Positions 16,230 through 25,542 of a DNA stretch of 64,000 nt are shown here, one piece after another. The stretch covers positions 24,768 through 88,767 of the forward strand of contig NZ_JAAGWG010000025.1 of NCBI RefSeq assembly GCF_010682065.1. The letters are read 5' to 3'. Numbering within the stretch: position 1 is the stretch's first letter; every line of letters starts with the position of its first letter. This DNA comes from Blastococcus saxobsidens (GTDB taxonomy: Bacteria > Actinomycetota > Actinomycetes > Mycobacteriales > Geodermatophilaceae). Below the pieces are notes generated by a model. That model worked only from the letters and a program-made list of their open reading frames with translations. It did no database searches and had not been told where the DNA came from. A program made the position numbers and the translations under genes.

Positions 16230-17844
16230 GGGAGGGGACCTCCGGGTCGGGTGCGGTGCGGGACGCCGCCGTGGCGAGGGCGTCGCGCAGGTCGTCGGAC
16301 AGCGCGGTGAACCGCGGCCGGCTCTCACCACCGCCCCGGGTGAGCGAGGCGAGCGAGAGCACGGTACCTCCGCCGTCGGCGGCGGCCTCGGCCCGGGCGA
16401 ACACCCGTTCCCGCCGCAGGAGCAGGAGGCCGAGCAGGCCGGCCAGCAGTGCGATCGCGGACCCGAGCACCCACAGCTGGCCCGGGTCGTGCGAGTACTG
16501 GAGGGCGGCGAACTCCTTGTAGCCGGAGAAGGTCACCTGCGTCCCGTCCGGCAGGTCGAGCGTCTCCCCCACCGACAGGTTCGCCGCGCCGACCTCGGTC
16601 AGCCGGCCGCGCTCGATCTGGGTGGCGTCCAGGGAGTAGACCGACTGCGGCAGCCCGGAGTCCAGGCCCAGGTAGCCCTGGTAGGCGATGATCGCGACCT
16701 GCGGCGCCAGGGGCCGCGGGTCGATCGAGGTGAGCAGCCCGCCCTGCATCAGGCCGGTCGGGGCGAAGAAGCCCTCGATCGCGAGCTGGTCGTCCTGCCC
16801 GGCGCCGAGGTCGGGCAGCTTGAGCGCCCCCTCGCTGGCCAGCGTCGTCTGGTCGGTGGGCAGGAACGGGGCGCAGACGTCGTCGAACGAGCTGCCGCCG
16901 GGGATCTGCACGGTGAAGCACGGGGTGAAGCCGTGCCCGGTGACGTAGACCCGGTCCCCGTCGATCCGCAGCGGATCGTTGACGCCGATCGTCGTCGCCC
17001 GGTCCTCGCCGTTCGGCTCCCCGTACCGGATGTCGGCGGTGAACGAGGAGGCGGTGAGGTTCTCCTCGTACTCGGCCCGGAACTGGTCGAGGTCGACGCA
17101 CAGCGAGCTCAGGTCATCGCTGTCGACCAGCGGACCCGAGGAGTAGGTGTCGTACTGCTGGAAGGTGTTGCAGAAGCCCTGGCCCTCGGTCACCAGGATG
17201 CTGCCCTCGTACCCCCACAGCTTCCCGCCCGCCAGGCCCAGCAGGAGGGCCAGCAGGGAGAGGTGGAACAGCAGGTTGCCGGTCTCCTTGAGGTAGCCCT
17301 TCTCGGCCGACAGCTCGGGACCGCGCGCGGTCTCCCGGCGGACGACGCGGAACCGGCGGACCCGCAGCTCCTCCTCGACTGCGTCCAGCGCCGGAGCGGG
17401 GGCCAGCGGGCTGTCCAGCCGGCCGGAGTCGGGCAGCCGCAGCAGGTTGCGGGGCGCGGGCGGCGGCGGGGTGCGCAGCGCGCGGAAGTGCTCCAGCGCC
17501 CGCGGGATCACGCAGCCGATCAGCGAGATGAACAGCAGCAGGTAGACCGCGGCGAACCACGGCGAGCTGAAGACGTCGAACAGGTACAGCCGGTCCAGCA
17601 CCGGCGCGAGGTCGGGATGGTCGGCGAAGTACCGGGTGACGGCGTTGCGCGACAGCGAGCGCTGCGGCAGCAGCGAGCCGGGGACGGCCGCCAGCGCCAG
17701 CAGGAACAGCAGGATGATCGCCGTCCGCATGGCGGTCAGCCGCCGCCACCAGCGGAGCAGCACGGCGCCGGCCCGCCGCCCGGACGAGGGCTGCGGGGAC
17801 GGCGACGGCGGGGTGGCCGGCCGCGGGGGCGCCTCGATGCTCAC
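16222..17844 (-). CDS. resB: Cytochrome c biogenesis protein ResB
   Basis: ResB is the partner of CcsB in system II haem attachment outside the membrane. The 540-residue protein has a Pro-rich start, three N-terminal helices (within about residues 25-220, with LLFHLSLLALLLGLAGGKLWGYEG), a large extracytoplasmic domain and a last helix near residue 465 (LWVLGSAIALLAGLLGLLLL). It is coupled to ccsB and follows ccdA after a 76-bp gap rich in repeats. Confidence 0.94.
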   Translation of the reverse strand: MSIEAPPRPATPPSPSPQPSSGRRAGAVLLRWWRRLTAMRTAIILLFLLALAAVPGSLLPQRSLSRNAVTRYFADHPDLAPVLDRLYLFDVFSSPWFAAVYLLLFISLIGCVIPRALEHFRALRTPPPPAPRNLLRLPDSGRLDSPLAPAPALDAVEEELRVRRFRVVRRETARGPELSAEKGYLKETGNLLFHLSLLALLLGLAGGKLWGYEGSILVTEGQGFCNTFQQYDTYSSGPLVDSDDLSSLCVDLDQFRAEYEENLTASSFTADIRYGEPNGEDRATTIGVNDPLRIDGDRVYVTGHGFTPCFTVQIPGGSSFDDVCAPFLPTDQTTLASEGALKLPDLGAGQDDQLAIEGFFAPTGLMQGGLLTSIDPRPLAPQVAIIAYQGYLGLDSGLPQSVYSLDATQIERGRLTEVGAANLSVGETLDLPDGTQVTFSGYKEFAALQYSHDPGQLWVLGSAIALLAGLLGLLLLRRERVFARAEAAADGGGTVLSLASLTRGGGESRPRFTALSDDLRDALATAASRTAPDPEVPSRD

Positions 17845-17849
17845 GATGT

Positions 17850-17915
17850 CACCAGCTCGCTCCCGCGCAGCGCTCCGCTCCTCGCTCGTTCCTCGCTGCG
17901 AAGCTCACGCCGCTG
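17850..17915. repeat. Low-complexity GAGCG-rich spacer between ccdA and resB
   Basis: The 76-bp gap consists largely of repeated GCTCGCTCC / CTCCTCGCTCG / TTCCTCGCTGCG units, a simple-sequence pattern common between genes of GC-rich actinobacteria. No clear terminator or promoter is visible. Confidence 0.4.
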
Positions 17916-17920
17916 TCCGC

Positions 17921-18760
17921 TCACAGCGACGTCTCCGCGAAGCCGGTGGCGGCCAGCCAGGAACGCAGCCAGCCCATCATCTCCGTCCACGCCCCGGTCA
18001 TCAGCAGCAGGCCCACGACCACCAGCACGACACCGCCGAACCGGGTCACGGCCGCGGCGTGCCGGCGGAGGAACGACGTGGCGCCCACGGCCCAGCGGGC
18101 ACCCAGCGCGACCAGGACGAAGGGCACCCCCAGGCCCAGGCAGTAGGCGACCGAGAGCAGCGCGCCCCGGCCGGCGGTGGCCTCGACGAAGGCCAGCCCC
18201 TGGACCGCACCCAGGGTCGGCCCCATGCACGGGGTCCAGCCCAGGGCGAACACCACGCCGAGCAGCGGCGCGCCCGCCAGCCCGACGGCCGGGCGCGCCG
18301 ACAGCCGCGCGGTGCGCTGCAGGAACGGCACCCGGCCGAGGAACGCCAGGCCGATGACGACGGTGACCGCGCCCATGACCCGGGTGATCAGCTCGTTGTG
18401 CACGAGCAGCAGCCGGCCCAGCCCGCCGAACAAGGCACCGAAGGCCACGAACACGGCCGTGAAGCCCAGGACGAACAGCACCGCGCCGAGGACCATCCGG
18501 CCCCGGGGCGGGCGCTCGTCGGTTCCGGGGAGCACCGCGGTGGCGGCGCCCCCGCCGTGCCCCTGCCCGGCGGGGGCGGGCGCCGTCGTCGCCGTCGCCG
18601 CCGTCCCGCTGCCGACCAGCCCCGTGACGTAGGAGAGGTAGCCCGGCACCAGTGGCAGCACGCAGGGCGAGGCGAAGCTGATCAGCCCGACGAGGGCGGA
18701 CACGGCCGCGGCGACGAGCAGCGGCCCGTCGGTGACCAGCCCCGCGAAGGTCTCCCCCAC
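17921..18760 (-). CDS. ccdA: Cytochrome c biogenesis protein CcdA
   Basis: CcdA passes reducing power across the membrane to the thioredoxin-like ResA so that apocytochrome cysteines are kept reduced. The 279-residue protein has six or so helices and the two redox cysteines in FASPCVLPLVPGYLSYV (residue 32 region) and LGWTPCMGPTLGAV (near residue 165). A Gly/Ala/His-rich cytoplasmic loop follows helix 2. It starts one base after the resA stop region in the same operon. Confidence 0.94.
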   Translation of the reverse strand: MGETFAGLVTDGPLLVAAAVSALVGLISFASPCVLPLVPGYLSYVTGLVGSGTAATATTAPAPAGQGHGGGAATAVLPGTDERPPRGRMVLGAVLFVLGFTAVFVAFGALFGGLGRLLLVHNELITRVMGAVTVVIGLAFLGRVPFLQRTARLSARPAVGLAGAPLLGVVFALGWTPCMGPTLGAVQGLAFVEATAGRGALLSVAYCLGLGVPFVLVALGARWAVGATSFLRRHAAAVTRFGGVVLVVVGLLLMTGAWTEMMGWLRSWLAATGFAETSL

Positions 18761-18761
18761 C

Positions 18762-19391
18762 TCAGACCTCCTCGGCCAGGATCAGGTCCAGGGTGCTGCG
18801 CAGATCCTCCTGCGACACCTCGGCGGTGTAGACGGCCGCCACCCGGCCCTCGCGGTCGAGCACGATCGTCGAGGGGATGGCGGTGGCCGGGTAGTCGCGG
18901 AAGGCCAGGGCCACCTCGCCCCGCGGGTCGTACAGCGAGGGGAACTCGATGCCGAACTTCTCCACGAACGCGGTCGCGAACTGGTCGCTGGTCTCCTTGA
19001 CGTTGATGCCGAGGAACTCGACGCCCTCGTCACGCACGTCGGCGTAGACCTCCTGGAACTCCGGCGTCTCCACCCGGCAGGGCGGGCACCAGGACCCCCA
19101 GAAGTTGATCACCGCCACCTCCCCGTCCAGCTCGGTCGAGGAGAAGTCCCCGCCACCCAGCAGCGTGCCGGAGAACGCCGGTGCCGACGCCCGCTCGGCC
19201 GGGGGGATCACCTCGCCGCGCGGGGTGCCCGCGACGAACCGGAACTCGCCGCCGTTGTTGACGTCGACGGCGTCCGAGCCGGTGGAGCACCCCGTGAGCA
19301 GCGCGGCCGCCAGCAAGGCCGGGACCAGCCGCCTCCCGGGGCCCCTGCGGCGACGTGGAGCGCCGGCGGAGCGTTTCCGCGGGGTGGTCAT
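18762..19391 (-). CDS. resA: TlpA/ResA-type thiol-disulfide oxidoreductase lipoprotein
   Basis: A membrane-anchored thioredoxin-fold reductase for cytochrome c maturation. ATG at 19391 overlaps the upstream phosphatase stop (ATGA). The N-terminus is very basic (RKRSAGAPRRRRGPGRR), followed by a hydrophobic stretch ending in lipobox LLTGC near residue 35. The thioredoxin active site FWGSWCPPCRVETPEF is near residue 100. The 209 residues and the position directly before ccdA fit ResA. Confidence 0.93.
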   Translation of the reverse strand: MTTPRKRSAGAPRRRRGPGRRLVPALLAAALLTGCSTGSDAVDVNNGGEFRFVAGTPRGEVIPPAERASAPAFSGTLLGGGDFSSTELDGEVAVINFWGSWCPPCRVETPEFQEVYADVRDEGVEFLGINVKETSDQFATAFVEKFGIEFPSLYDPRGEVALAFRDYPATAIPSTIVLDREGRVAAVYTAEVSQEDLRSTLDLILAEEV

Positions 19392-20023
19392 GCGCCCGGC
19401 ACCGCGTCGGGATCGGTGGCGCCGGCCGGCTCGGCGTAGCCGACGCCACGCAGCGTGTCGCCGTCGTAGGTGACCGAGGTGACGCTGGCCAGGGCGCACT
19501 CCCGGCGCCGCGGGTCGTGCACGTAGCGACGCCCCTCGAGGTGCAGCCGGGTGGTCCAGATGGGCAGCTGGTGGCTGACCAGCACCGCCTCGTGCCCGCG
19601 GGCGGCGTCGCGGGCCGCCTCGACCGCGGCGAGCATCCGCGCGGCGATCTCCACGTAGGGCTCCCCCCAGGACGGCCGGAACGGGTTGCGCAGCTTCCAC
19701 CAGTTGCCCGTGGCGCGGAAGACGCCGGCTCCTCCGGCCACGGCCATGCCCTCGAAGGCGTTGCCGGCCTCGATCAGCCGGTCGTCCAGGGTGACCGGCA
19801 GCCCGGTGGCCTCGGCCAGCGGCCGGGCCGTCTGCTGGGCGCGCTCGAGCGGGCTGGAGACCAGGTGGGTGACGTCGCGCCCGGCGAACCACTCCGCGGC
19901 CGCGTGGGCCATCGCCTCCCCGGTGGTGGAGAGGCGGAACCCGGGCAGCCGCCCGTAGAGGACGCCGCCGGGGTTGTGCACCTCCCCGTGCCGCAGCAGG
20001 TGGACGACGGTGGTCCCGCTCAC
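19388..20023 (-). CDS. Histidine phosphatase family protein
   Basis: A 211-residue member of the phosphoglycerate-mutase-like phosphatases. The catalytic RHGE is in [15 protein letters not shown] (residues 6-20), the [11 protein letters not shown] motif is near residue 56, and the second catalytic His is in [10 protein letters not shown] near residue 147. The same position between hemL and the resA-type gene is held by Rv0525 in M. tuberculosis; the substrate is unknown. It overlaps hemL and resA by 4 bp each, so it is firmly inside the operon. Confidence 0.88.
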   Translation of the reverse strand: MSGTTVVHLLRHGEVHNPGGVLYGRLPGFRLSTTGEAMAHAAAEWFAGRDVTHLVSSPLERAQQTARPLAEATGLPVTLDDRLIEAGNAFEGMAVAGGAGVFRATGNWWKLRNPFRPSWGEPYVEIAARMLAAVEAARDAARGHEAVLVSHQLPIWTTRLHLEGRRYVHDPRRRECALASVTSVTYDGDTLRGVGYAEPAGATDPDAVPGA

Positions 20024-21393
20024 GAGCTGACCTCGGAGAGGTCCTGGTCGGCGGGGCGGTCGTCGCCGGGCACCGCGGCCGCCGCGCGGGCGGCGGCCGG
20101 CAGCGCCTCGAGCACGCGGTCGAGGGCCTCGCCGGTCAGCGCGGCGTTGACGAACCAGGACTCGAACGCCGACGGCGGCAGGTACACGCCGCGGGCCAGC
20201 AGGGCGTGGAAGAAGGCGGTGTAGCGGGTGACGTCCTGGGTGCGCGCGTCGGCGTAGTCGCGCACCTGGCGCTCGTCGGGCACGAAGAAGATCGAGAACA
20301 TGCTGCCGGCCTGCTGCACCCGGTGCGGCACCCCGGCGGCGAACAGCGCGGCGCTCGCCGCACCCCGCAGCACGGCCGACACCTCGTCGCAGTACGCGTA
20401 GATCTCGTCGGTGCAGTTGCGGAGCGTCGCCAGGCCGGCGGCCACGGCCACCGGGTTCCCCGACAGGGTGCCGGCCTGGTAGACCGGCCCGCTGGGCGCC
20501 AGCTGGGACATGAGGTCCGCGCGCCCGCCGAACGCGGCGGCCGGCAGGCCACCGCCCATGACCTTGCCGAAGGTGAACAGGTCGGCGTCGACGGGGTCCA
20601 GCCCGTACCAGCCCGACCGCGACACCCGGAACCCCGTCATGACCTCGTCGAGGATCAGCAGCGCGCCGTGGGCTGCGGTGATCCGGCGCAGTGCGGCGTT
20701 GAACCCGGGCAGCGGCGGGACGACGCCCATGTTGCCGGGCGCGGCCTCGCTGATGATCGCGGCGATCTCGCTGCCGCGCTCGGCGAAGACGGCCTCGACG
20801 GCGGCGACGTCGTTGTAGGGCAGCACGATGGTGTCGGCGGCGGCGCCGGTGGTGACCCCCGGGGTGTCGGGCAGCCCGAGGGTGGCGACGCCGGAGCCGG
20901 CCGAGGCGAGCAGCGCGTCGACGTGGCCGTGGTAGTGGCCGGCGAACTTGACCAGCAGCGGCCGGCCGGTGGCGCCGCGGGCCAGCCGGACCGCCGAGAG
21001 CACGGCCTCGGTGCCGGAGTTGACCAGCCGCACGCGCTCGACCGGGGCCATCCGGGCCCGGATCTCCTCGGCGAGGTCCAGCTCGCCCTCGGTCGGGGCG
21101 CCGAAGGACAGGCCGCGGCGGGCCGCCGAGGCCACCGCGTCGACGACGGCGGGGTGCGCGTGCCCGAGGATCATCGGCCCCCAGGAGCTGACCAGGTCCA
21201 CGTAACGGCGGCCGTCGGCGTCGGTGAGCCAGGGGCCCGAGCCCTCCGCCATGAAGCGCGGGGTGCCGCCGACGGCGCGGAACGCGCGCACCGGCGAGTT
21301 CACCCCGCCGGGGGTGATCTCCTGGCCGCGGGCGAAGAGGCCGGCCGACACCGGGGCCTCGTAGGGATACGTCGAGCTGTCCGGCGAGGTCAC
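20020..21393 (-). CDS. hemL: Glutamate-1-semialdehyde 2,1-aminomutase
   Basis: HemL converts glutamate-1-semialdehyde to 5-aminolevulinate, the haem precursor in the C5 pathway. The 457-residue protein has the PLP lysine in [19 protein letters not shown] near residue 270 and family motifs [15 protein letters not shown] near residue 30 and [20 protein letters not shown] near residue 125. GTG at 21393 overlaps the stop of the upstream membrane-protein gene (GTGA). Confidence 0.96.
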   Translation of the reverse strand: MTSPDSSTYPYEAPVSAGLFARGQEITPGGVNSPVRAFRAVGGTPRFMAEGSGPWLTDADGRRYVDLVSSWGPMILGHAHPAVVDAVASAARRGLSFGAPTEGELDLAEEIRARMAPVERVRLVNSGTEAVLSAVRLARGATGRPLLVKFAGHYHGHVDALLASAGSGVATLGLPDTPGVTTGAAADTIVLPYNDVAAVEAVFAERGSEIAAIISEAAPGNMGVVPPLPGFNAALRRITAAHGALLILDEVMTGFRVSRSGWYGLDPVDADLFTFGKVMGGGLPAAAFGGRADLMSQLAPSGPVYQAGTLSGNPVAVAAGLATLRNCTDEIYAYCDEVSAVLRGAASAALFAAGVPHRVQQAGSMFSIFFVPDERQVRDYADARTQDVTRYTAFFHALLARGVYLPPSAFESWFVNAALTGEALDRVLEALPAAARAAAAVPGDDRPADQDLSEVSS

Positions 21394-21863
21394 GGTTCCA
21401 GTGTCCCCTGCGGATCGAGGAGGGCGGCGTGGAGGGCGGCCGGATCGCGAGTGGGAACGAGCACTGTGCGGCCGTCGACCAGCTTCAGGGGCAGCCCGGT
21501 GCGGCCGCGCGGCAGGGACCAGCCGCCCCCGAGCACCGGCGCGCCGGCGTCCACCCCGGCGTCCACCGAGCGCAGGTGGTCGGCGTCGATGTCGGCCAGC
21601 GGCACGCGCTCCCGCCCGACAATCAGCGCGCGGTCGGGCCCGGCGCCCTGGACGCGCACCGTCCACAGCCGCTGCGCCGACAGCGTGCCCGCGGCGACGA
21701 CCCCGAGGACCGACACCACGGCCACCAGCCACAGCAGCGGCGGGACGTCCGGGCCCGGCAGGACGAGGTCCGCGACGAGGAAGAGCCCGAGGACCCCGGC
21801 CACCGTCCAGAACGGTGTCCAGGAGCCCCCGGGCTCGACGTACTCCTCCGCCGGCGCGGCCAT
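21390..21863 (-). CDS. DUF3093-like small membrane protein
   Basis: A 157-residue protein with two N-terminal transmembrane helices (about 17-36 and 42-62), then a soluble domain with alternating strands around [23 protein letters not shown] and [16 protein letters not shown]. The layout resembles DUF3093 proteins of actinobacteria; the function is unknown. It sits between hemB and hemL with 4-bp spacing or overlap on both sides, so it belongs to the haem operon. Involvement in haem synthesis is only suggested by this position. Confidence 0.65.
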   Translation of the reverse strand: MAAPAEEYVEPGGSWTPFWTVAGVLGLFLVADLVLPGPDVPPLLWLVAVVSVLGVVAAGTLSAQRLWTVRVQGAGPDRALIVGRERVPLADIDADHLRSVDAGVDAGAPVLGGGWSLPRGRTGLPLKLVDGRTVLVPTRDPAALHAALLDPQGTLEP

Positions 21864-21867
21864 CGAC

Positions 21868-22881
21868 TCAGCCGCGGGCGAGCAGGCGGGCTGCCTCGAC
21901 CGCCCAGTAGGTGAGCACCTGGCCGGCGCCGGCGCGGCGGATCGCGGTCAGCGTCTCCAGGATGGCGCGCTCCCGGTCGATCCAGCCGTTGGCGGCGGCC
22001 GCCTCGACCATCGCGTACTCGCCGCTGACCTGGTAGGCGCTCACCGGCACCTGCACCGCGTCGGCGACCCGGCGGACGATGTCCAGGTAGGGCAGCGCGG
22101 GCTTCACCATGACGGCGTCGGCGCCCTCGGCCAGGTCCTGCGCCACCTCGCGCAGCGCCTCGTCGGCGTTGGGCGGGTCCATCTGGTAGGTCGACCGGTC
22201 GCCGAACTGCGGCGCACCCTCGGCCGCCTCGCGGAACGGCCCGTAGAACCCCGACGCGTACTTGGCCGCGTAGGCCAGGATCGGGACCTCGGTGAAGGCG
22301 GCGCTGTCCAGGCCGGCGCGGATGGCCGCCACCTGCCCGTCCATCATCCCGCTGGGCGCGACCAGGTGGGCCCCGGCCTGTGCCTGCGCGATCGCCACCG
22401 CGGCGTAGCGGTCCAGCGTCGGGTCGTTGTCCACGACCATCGCCCCGCCCTGCCCCCGGATCCCACCCCTGGCGGGCGTGACCACCCCGCAGTGCCCGTG
22501 GTCGGTGTACTCGCACAGGCACAGGTCGGCCATGAGCACGAGCTCGTCGCCCAGGTCGGCCCGCAGGTTCTGCAGCGCCTGGTTGACCACGCCGTCGGCG
22601 GCGTCGGCCTGGGACCCCACGGGGTCCTTGTCGGCGGGGATGCCGAAGAGCATCAGCCCGCCGATGCCGGCCTCTGCCGCCTCGTGCGCGGCCTTCCGCA
22701 GCGAGTCGTGCGTGTGCTGCACGACACCGGGCATCGAGCCGATGGGGACGGCTGCGTCGATGCCCTCCTTGACGAAGACCGGCAGCACCAGGTCGGCCGG
22801 GGCCACCCGGGTCTGGGCGGTCAGCCGCCGCAGCGCGGGCGTCGACCGCAGCCGGCGCCCGCGGGCGAAGCCGTCACTCAC
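21868..22881 (-). CDS. hemB: Delta-aminolevulinic acid dehydratase (porphobilinogen synthase)
   Basis: HemB condenses two aminolevulinates to porphobilinogen. The 337-residue product has the cysteine-type metal site in LMADLCLCEYTDHGHCGV near residue 123 and the Schiff-base lysine in DAVMVKPALPYLDIVRR near residue 255. GTG at 22881 overlaps the hemD stop by 4 bp. Confidence 0.96.
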   Translation of the reverse strand: MSDGFARGRRLRSTPALRRLTAQTRVAPADLVLPVFVKEGIDAAVPIGSMPGVVQHTHDSLRKAAHEAAEAGIGGLMLFGIPADKDPVGSQADAADGVVNQALQNLRADLGDELVLMADLCLCEYTDHGHCGVVTPARGGIRGQGGAMVVDNDPTLDRYAAVAIAQAQAGAHLVAPSGMMDGQVAAIRAGLDSAAFTEVPILAYAAKYASGFYGPFREAAEGAPQFGDRSTYQMDPPNADEALREVAQDLAEGADAVMVKPALPYLDIVRRVADAVQVPVSAYQVSGEYAMVEAAAANGWIDRERAILETLTAIRRAGAGQVLTYWAVEAARLLARG

Positions 22882-24422
22882 TTGCCCTCGCCGTCCTCCG
22901 CCTCGCGCAGCGACAGGGCGTACTCGGCCAGCGCGTCGACCAGCGGCGCGACGGCCGCCGTCTCCGGCTGCACGTCCACCCGCAGGCCGAACTCCTGCGC
23001 GCTGGCGGCGGTGGCGGGGCCGATGACCGCGACGACGGTCTTCGCGTGCGGCTTGCCGGCGATGCCCACCAGGTTGCGCACCGTGCTCGAGGAGGTGAAG
23101 CAGACCGCGTCGAAGCCGCCGCCCTTGATCGCCTCGCGCACCGACGCGGCCGGCGGGGCCGCCCGGACGGTGCGGTAGGCGGTGACGTCGTCGATCTCCC
23201 AGCCGCGCTCGACCAGGCCGGCGGCGAGCGTCTCGGTGGCGATGTCGGCCCGGGGCAGCAGCACCCGGTTGATCGGGTCCAGGACGTCGTCGTACTCGGG
23301 GAAGTCGGCCAGCAGACCGTGGCTGGACTGCTCGCCGGTGGGCACGAGCTCGGGCACGATGCCGAAGTCGCGGACCGCCTGGGCGGTCTGCTCGCCCACG
23401 CAGGCCACCTTCACGCCGGCGAACGCGCGGGCGTCCAGGCCCAGTTCCACGAACTTCTCGCGCACCGCCTTCACCGCGTTGACCGAGGTGAAGACGATCC
23501 AGCCGTAGCGGCCGGTGACCAGGCCCTTGATCGCCCGGTCCATCTGTGCCGGGCTGCGCGGCGGCTCCACGGCGATCGTCGGCACCTCGACCGGGACGGC
23601 GCCGTAGGCGCGCAGCCGGTCGCTCATCTCGCCGGCCTGGTCCTTGGTGCGCGGCACGAGCACCCGCCAGCCGAACAGCGGGCGGCTCTCCCACCACGAC
23701 ATCCGGGCGCGCTTGTCGACGATCGAGCCGATCGTGGCCACGACCGGGCCGCTCAGCGGGTCGAGCCCGGCGGTCTTCTCGGCCACCGCCGAGAGCTTGC
23801 CGACGATGCTCTTCTGACCCGTGCCCGAACCGCCGGTGGTCACGACCACGGGCGTGTTCGCGGAGAGGCCGCCCTCGATCAGCCGCGCGGCGGCGTCGGG
23901 CAGCTCCTCGGCGGTCCCCTGCAGGACCAGCGTGCCGCCGGTGCCGGAGGTGGCGGCGGCGAGCGCGCCGAGGTCGGCGCCGCCGTGCAGGTCGGCAGCG
24001 ACGGTGGTGCTGCCCATGGCCACGCCGGCGAAGGCGGGGACGGCGGTCGCGGTGGCGACACCGGGCACGACGTCGAAGGGCACCGAGGTGCGGCCGACGG
24101 CGAGGACCTCCTTCACCACCTCGTCGGAGGTGTAGGGGTCACCGACGACGAGCCGGACCACGACCGACCCGCTCTTGGCAGCGGCCACGGCGCCCTTGGC
24201 GATGTCGGCCGGCTCGCCGGAGACCGGCGTCAGCTCGGTGTCGGGGTTCGCCTCGCGGACGGCGTCCTGGAGCGGGGCGGCGACGTCGGGGTCCACCAGC
24301 ACCACGGCGGCCTCGGCCAGCGCGGCGGAGGCGCGGGCGGTGAGCATGCCGGGGTCACCGGGTCCGGCGCCGACGAACACGACCCGGCCCGACTGGCCTG
24401 CGGTCTTGCGGAAGCGCGTCAT
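22878..24422 (-). CDS. hemD: Fused uroporphyrinogen-III C-methyltransferase / uroporphyrinogen-III synthase
   Basis: A two-domain enzyme of 514 residues. The N-terminal half (about 15-240) is a CobA/SUMT-type methyltransferase with VVFVGAGPGDPGMLTARA near residue 13, feeding the sirohaem/cobalamin branch. The C-terminal half (about 260-505) is a HemD-type synthase that closes the tetrapyrrole ring, seen in RVLVPRTKDQAGEMSDRLR. In the methyltransferase half, the usual second motif is replaced by less typical sequence, so its activity is less certain than the HemD activity. ATG at 24422 follows AGGAGC at good spacing. Confidence 0.9.
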   Translation of the reverse strand: MTRFRKTAGQSGRVVFVGAGPGDPGMLTARASAALAEAAVVLVDPDVAAPLQDAVREANPDTELTPVSGEPADIAKGAVAAAKSGSVVVRLVVGDPYTSDEVVKEVLAVGRTSVPFDVVPGVATATAVPAFAGVAMGSTTVAADLHGGADLGALAAATSGTGGTLVLQGTAEELPDAAARLIEGGLSANTPVVVTTGGSGTGQKSIVGKLSAVAEKTAGLDPLSGPVVATIGSIVDKRARMSWWESRPLFGWRVLVPRTKDQAGEMSDRLRAYGAVPVEVPTIAVEPPRSPAQMDRAIKGLVTGRYGWIVFTSVNAVKAVREKFVELGLDARAFAGVKVACVGEQTAQAVRDFGIVPELVPTGEQSSHGLLADFPEYDDVLDPINRVLLPRADIATETLAAGLVERGWEIDDVTAYRTVRAAPPAASVREAIKGGGFDAVCFTSSSTVRNLVGIAGKPHAKTVVAVIGPATAASAQEFGLRVDVQPETAAVAPLVDALAEYALSLREAEDGEGK

Positions 24423-24531
24423 CGCGTGCTCCTGATCCTGGCCCGAGCGACTCGGGCGTCTGTCATGGCCCGGGTTCGGGCCGTTACGGGGGTCTGTGGG
24501 GTGGTGCGGTGCGGCAGCCGCGACGCCGCGG
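24423..24531 (-). other. Intergenic gap inside the hem operon
   Basis: This 109-bp gap between hemC and hemD is the largest inside the rex-hem series. It includes the hemD ribosome-binding site. A GC-rich stretch around 24466-24483 (GGCCCGGGTTCGGGCC) can fold into a short hairpin. No promoter was recognised with confidence. Confidence 0.3.
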
Positions 24532-25542
24532 TCACCTGCTCGCCGCCATGAGCTCGGCCGCACCGCGGTCGAGCAGCTCGGCGGCCAGGGCGCGGCCCAG
24601 CGCGGCGGCATCGGCCAGCGGACCGGTGGCCGAGCCGCGGACGCCGTCGCTGCCGTCCAGGGCGGTCACCGAGGCGCGGAGGAACAGCTCGGGGCCGTCC
24701 TCCCCCTCGGCCACCTCGGCGTAGGCGGCGACCGGCGCGCTGCAGCCGGCCTCCAGCGCCGCGAGCGTGGCCCGCTCGGCGACGACGCAGGCGCGGGCGG
24801 TGCTGTTCTCCAGCCGGCCGAGCAGCTCCCTGGTGCGGGCGTCGCTCGTCCGGCACTCGACCGCCAGCGCCCCCTGCGCGGGTGCGGGCAGCACCTGCAG
24901 CGGGTCCAGCGTCTCGGTGATCCGGTCGGTGCGTCCGATCCGGCTCAGGCCGGCGCGGGCCAGGACGACGGCGTCGAGGTCGCCGGGCCCGTCGGCGGCG
25001 CCGGCCACCCGGCCGAGGCGGGTGTCCACGTTGCCGCGGATCGGCACGATCTCCAGGCCGAGACCGAGCGCACGCAGCTGGGCGACCCGGCGCGGGGCGC
25101 CGGTCCCGATCCGCGAGCCGGCGGGGAGCTCGCCGAGGGTGAGCCCGTCGCGGGCCACCAGGGCGTCGCGCGGGTCCTCCCGGGGCGGCACCGCGGCGAG
25201 GATGAGCCCCGGTTCGGGTGCGGTCGGCAGGTCCTTGTAGCTGTGCACCGCGAGGTCGACCTCGCCGGCGAGCAGCGCCCGGCGGATCGCGGCGACGAAC
25301 ACGCCGGTGCCGCCGAGCTGGGCGATGGCGACCGAGGAGCGGTCGCCCTCGGTGCTGATCAGCACGAGCTCGACCGGCACGCCGGTGGCGGCGGTGATCG
25401 CGTCGGCCACGGTCCGCGACTGGGTGCGGGCCAGCTCGCTGGCGCGGGTGCCCAGCCGGAGCGGCGCGCCGGCGTCGGTCGCCGCGGTCGCGCCCTGGAC
25501 GTCGGTGGTCTGCGGTCCGGTGGTCTGCACGTCGGCGGTCAT
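24532..25542 (-). CDS. hemC: Hydroxymethylbilane synthase (porphobilinogen deaminase)
   Basis: HemC polymerises four porphobilinogens into hydroxymethylbilane. The 336-residue protein has family motifs [16 protein letters not shown] near residue 28, [20 protein letters not shown] near residue 97 and the dipyrromethane-binding cysteine in [15 protein letters not shown] near residue 265. The first 25 residues are a Thr/Ala/Asp-rich extension. A GGGAGG ribosome-binding site lies before ATG 25542, and the gene overlaps the end of hemA by 4 bp. Confidence 0.96.
   Translation of the reverse strand: MTADVQTTGPQTTDVQGATAATDAGAPLRLGTRASELARTQSRTVADAITAATGVPVELVLISTEGDRSSVAIAQLGGTGVFVAAIRRALLAGEVDLAVHSYKDLPTAPEPGLILAAVPPREDPRDALVARDGLTLGELPAGSRIGTGAPRRVAQLRALGLGLEIVPIRGNVDTRLGRVAGAADGPGDLDAVVLARAGLSRIGRTDRITETLDPLQVLPAPAQGALAVECRTSDARTRELLGRLENSTARACVVAERATLAALEAGCSAPVAAYAEVAEGEDGPELFLRASVTALDGSDGVRGSATGPLADAAALGRALAAELLDRGAAELMAASR

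Noticed and set aside
19388..20023. Phosphoglycerate mutase of glycolysis
   Set aside because: The protein lacks the BPG-dependent mutase blocks seen in the enzyme at 45455-46222 and is a general histidine phosphatase.
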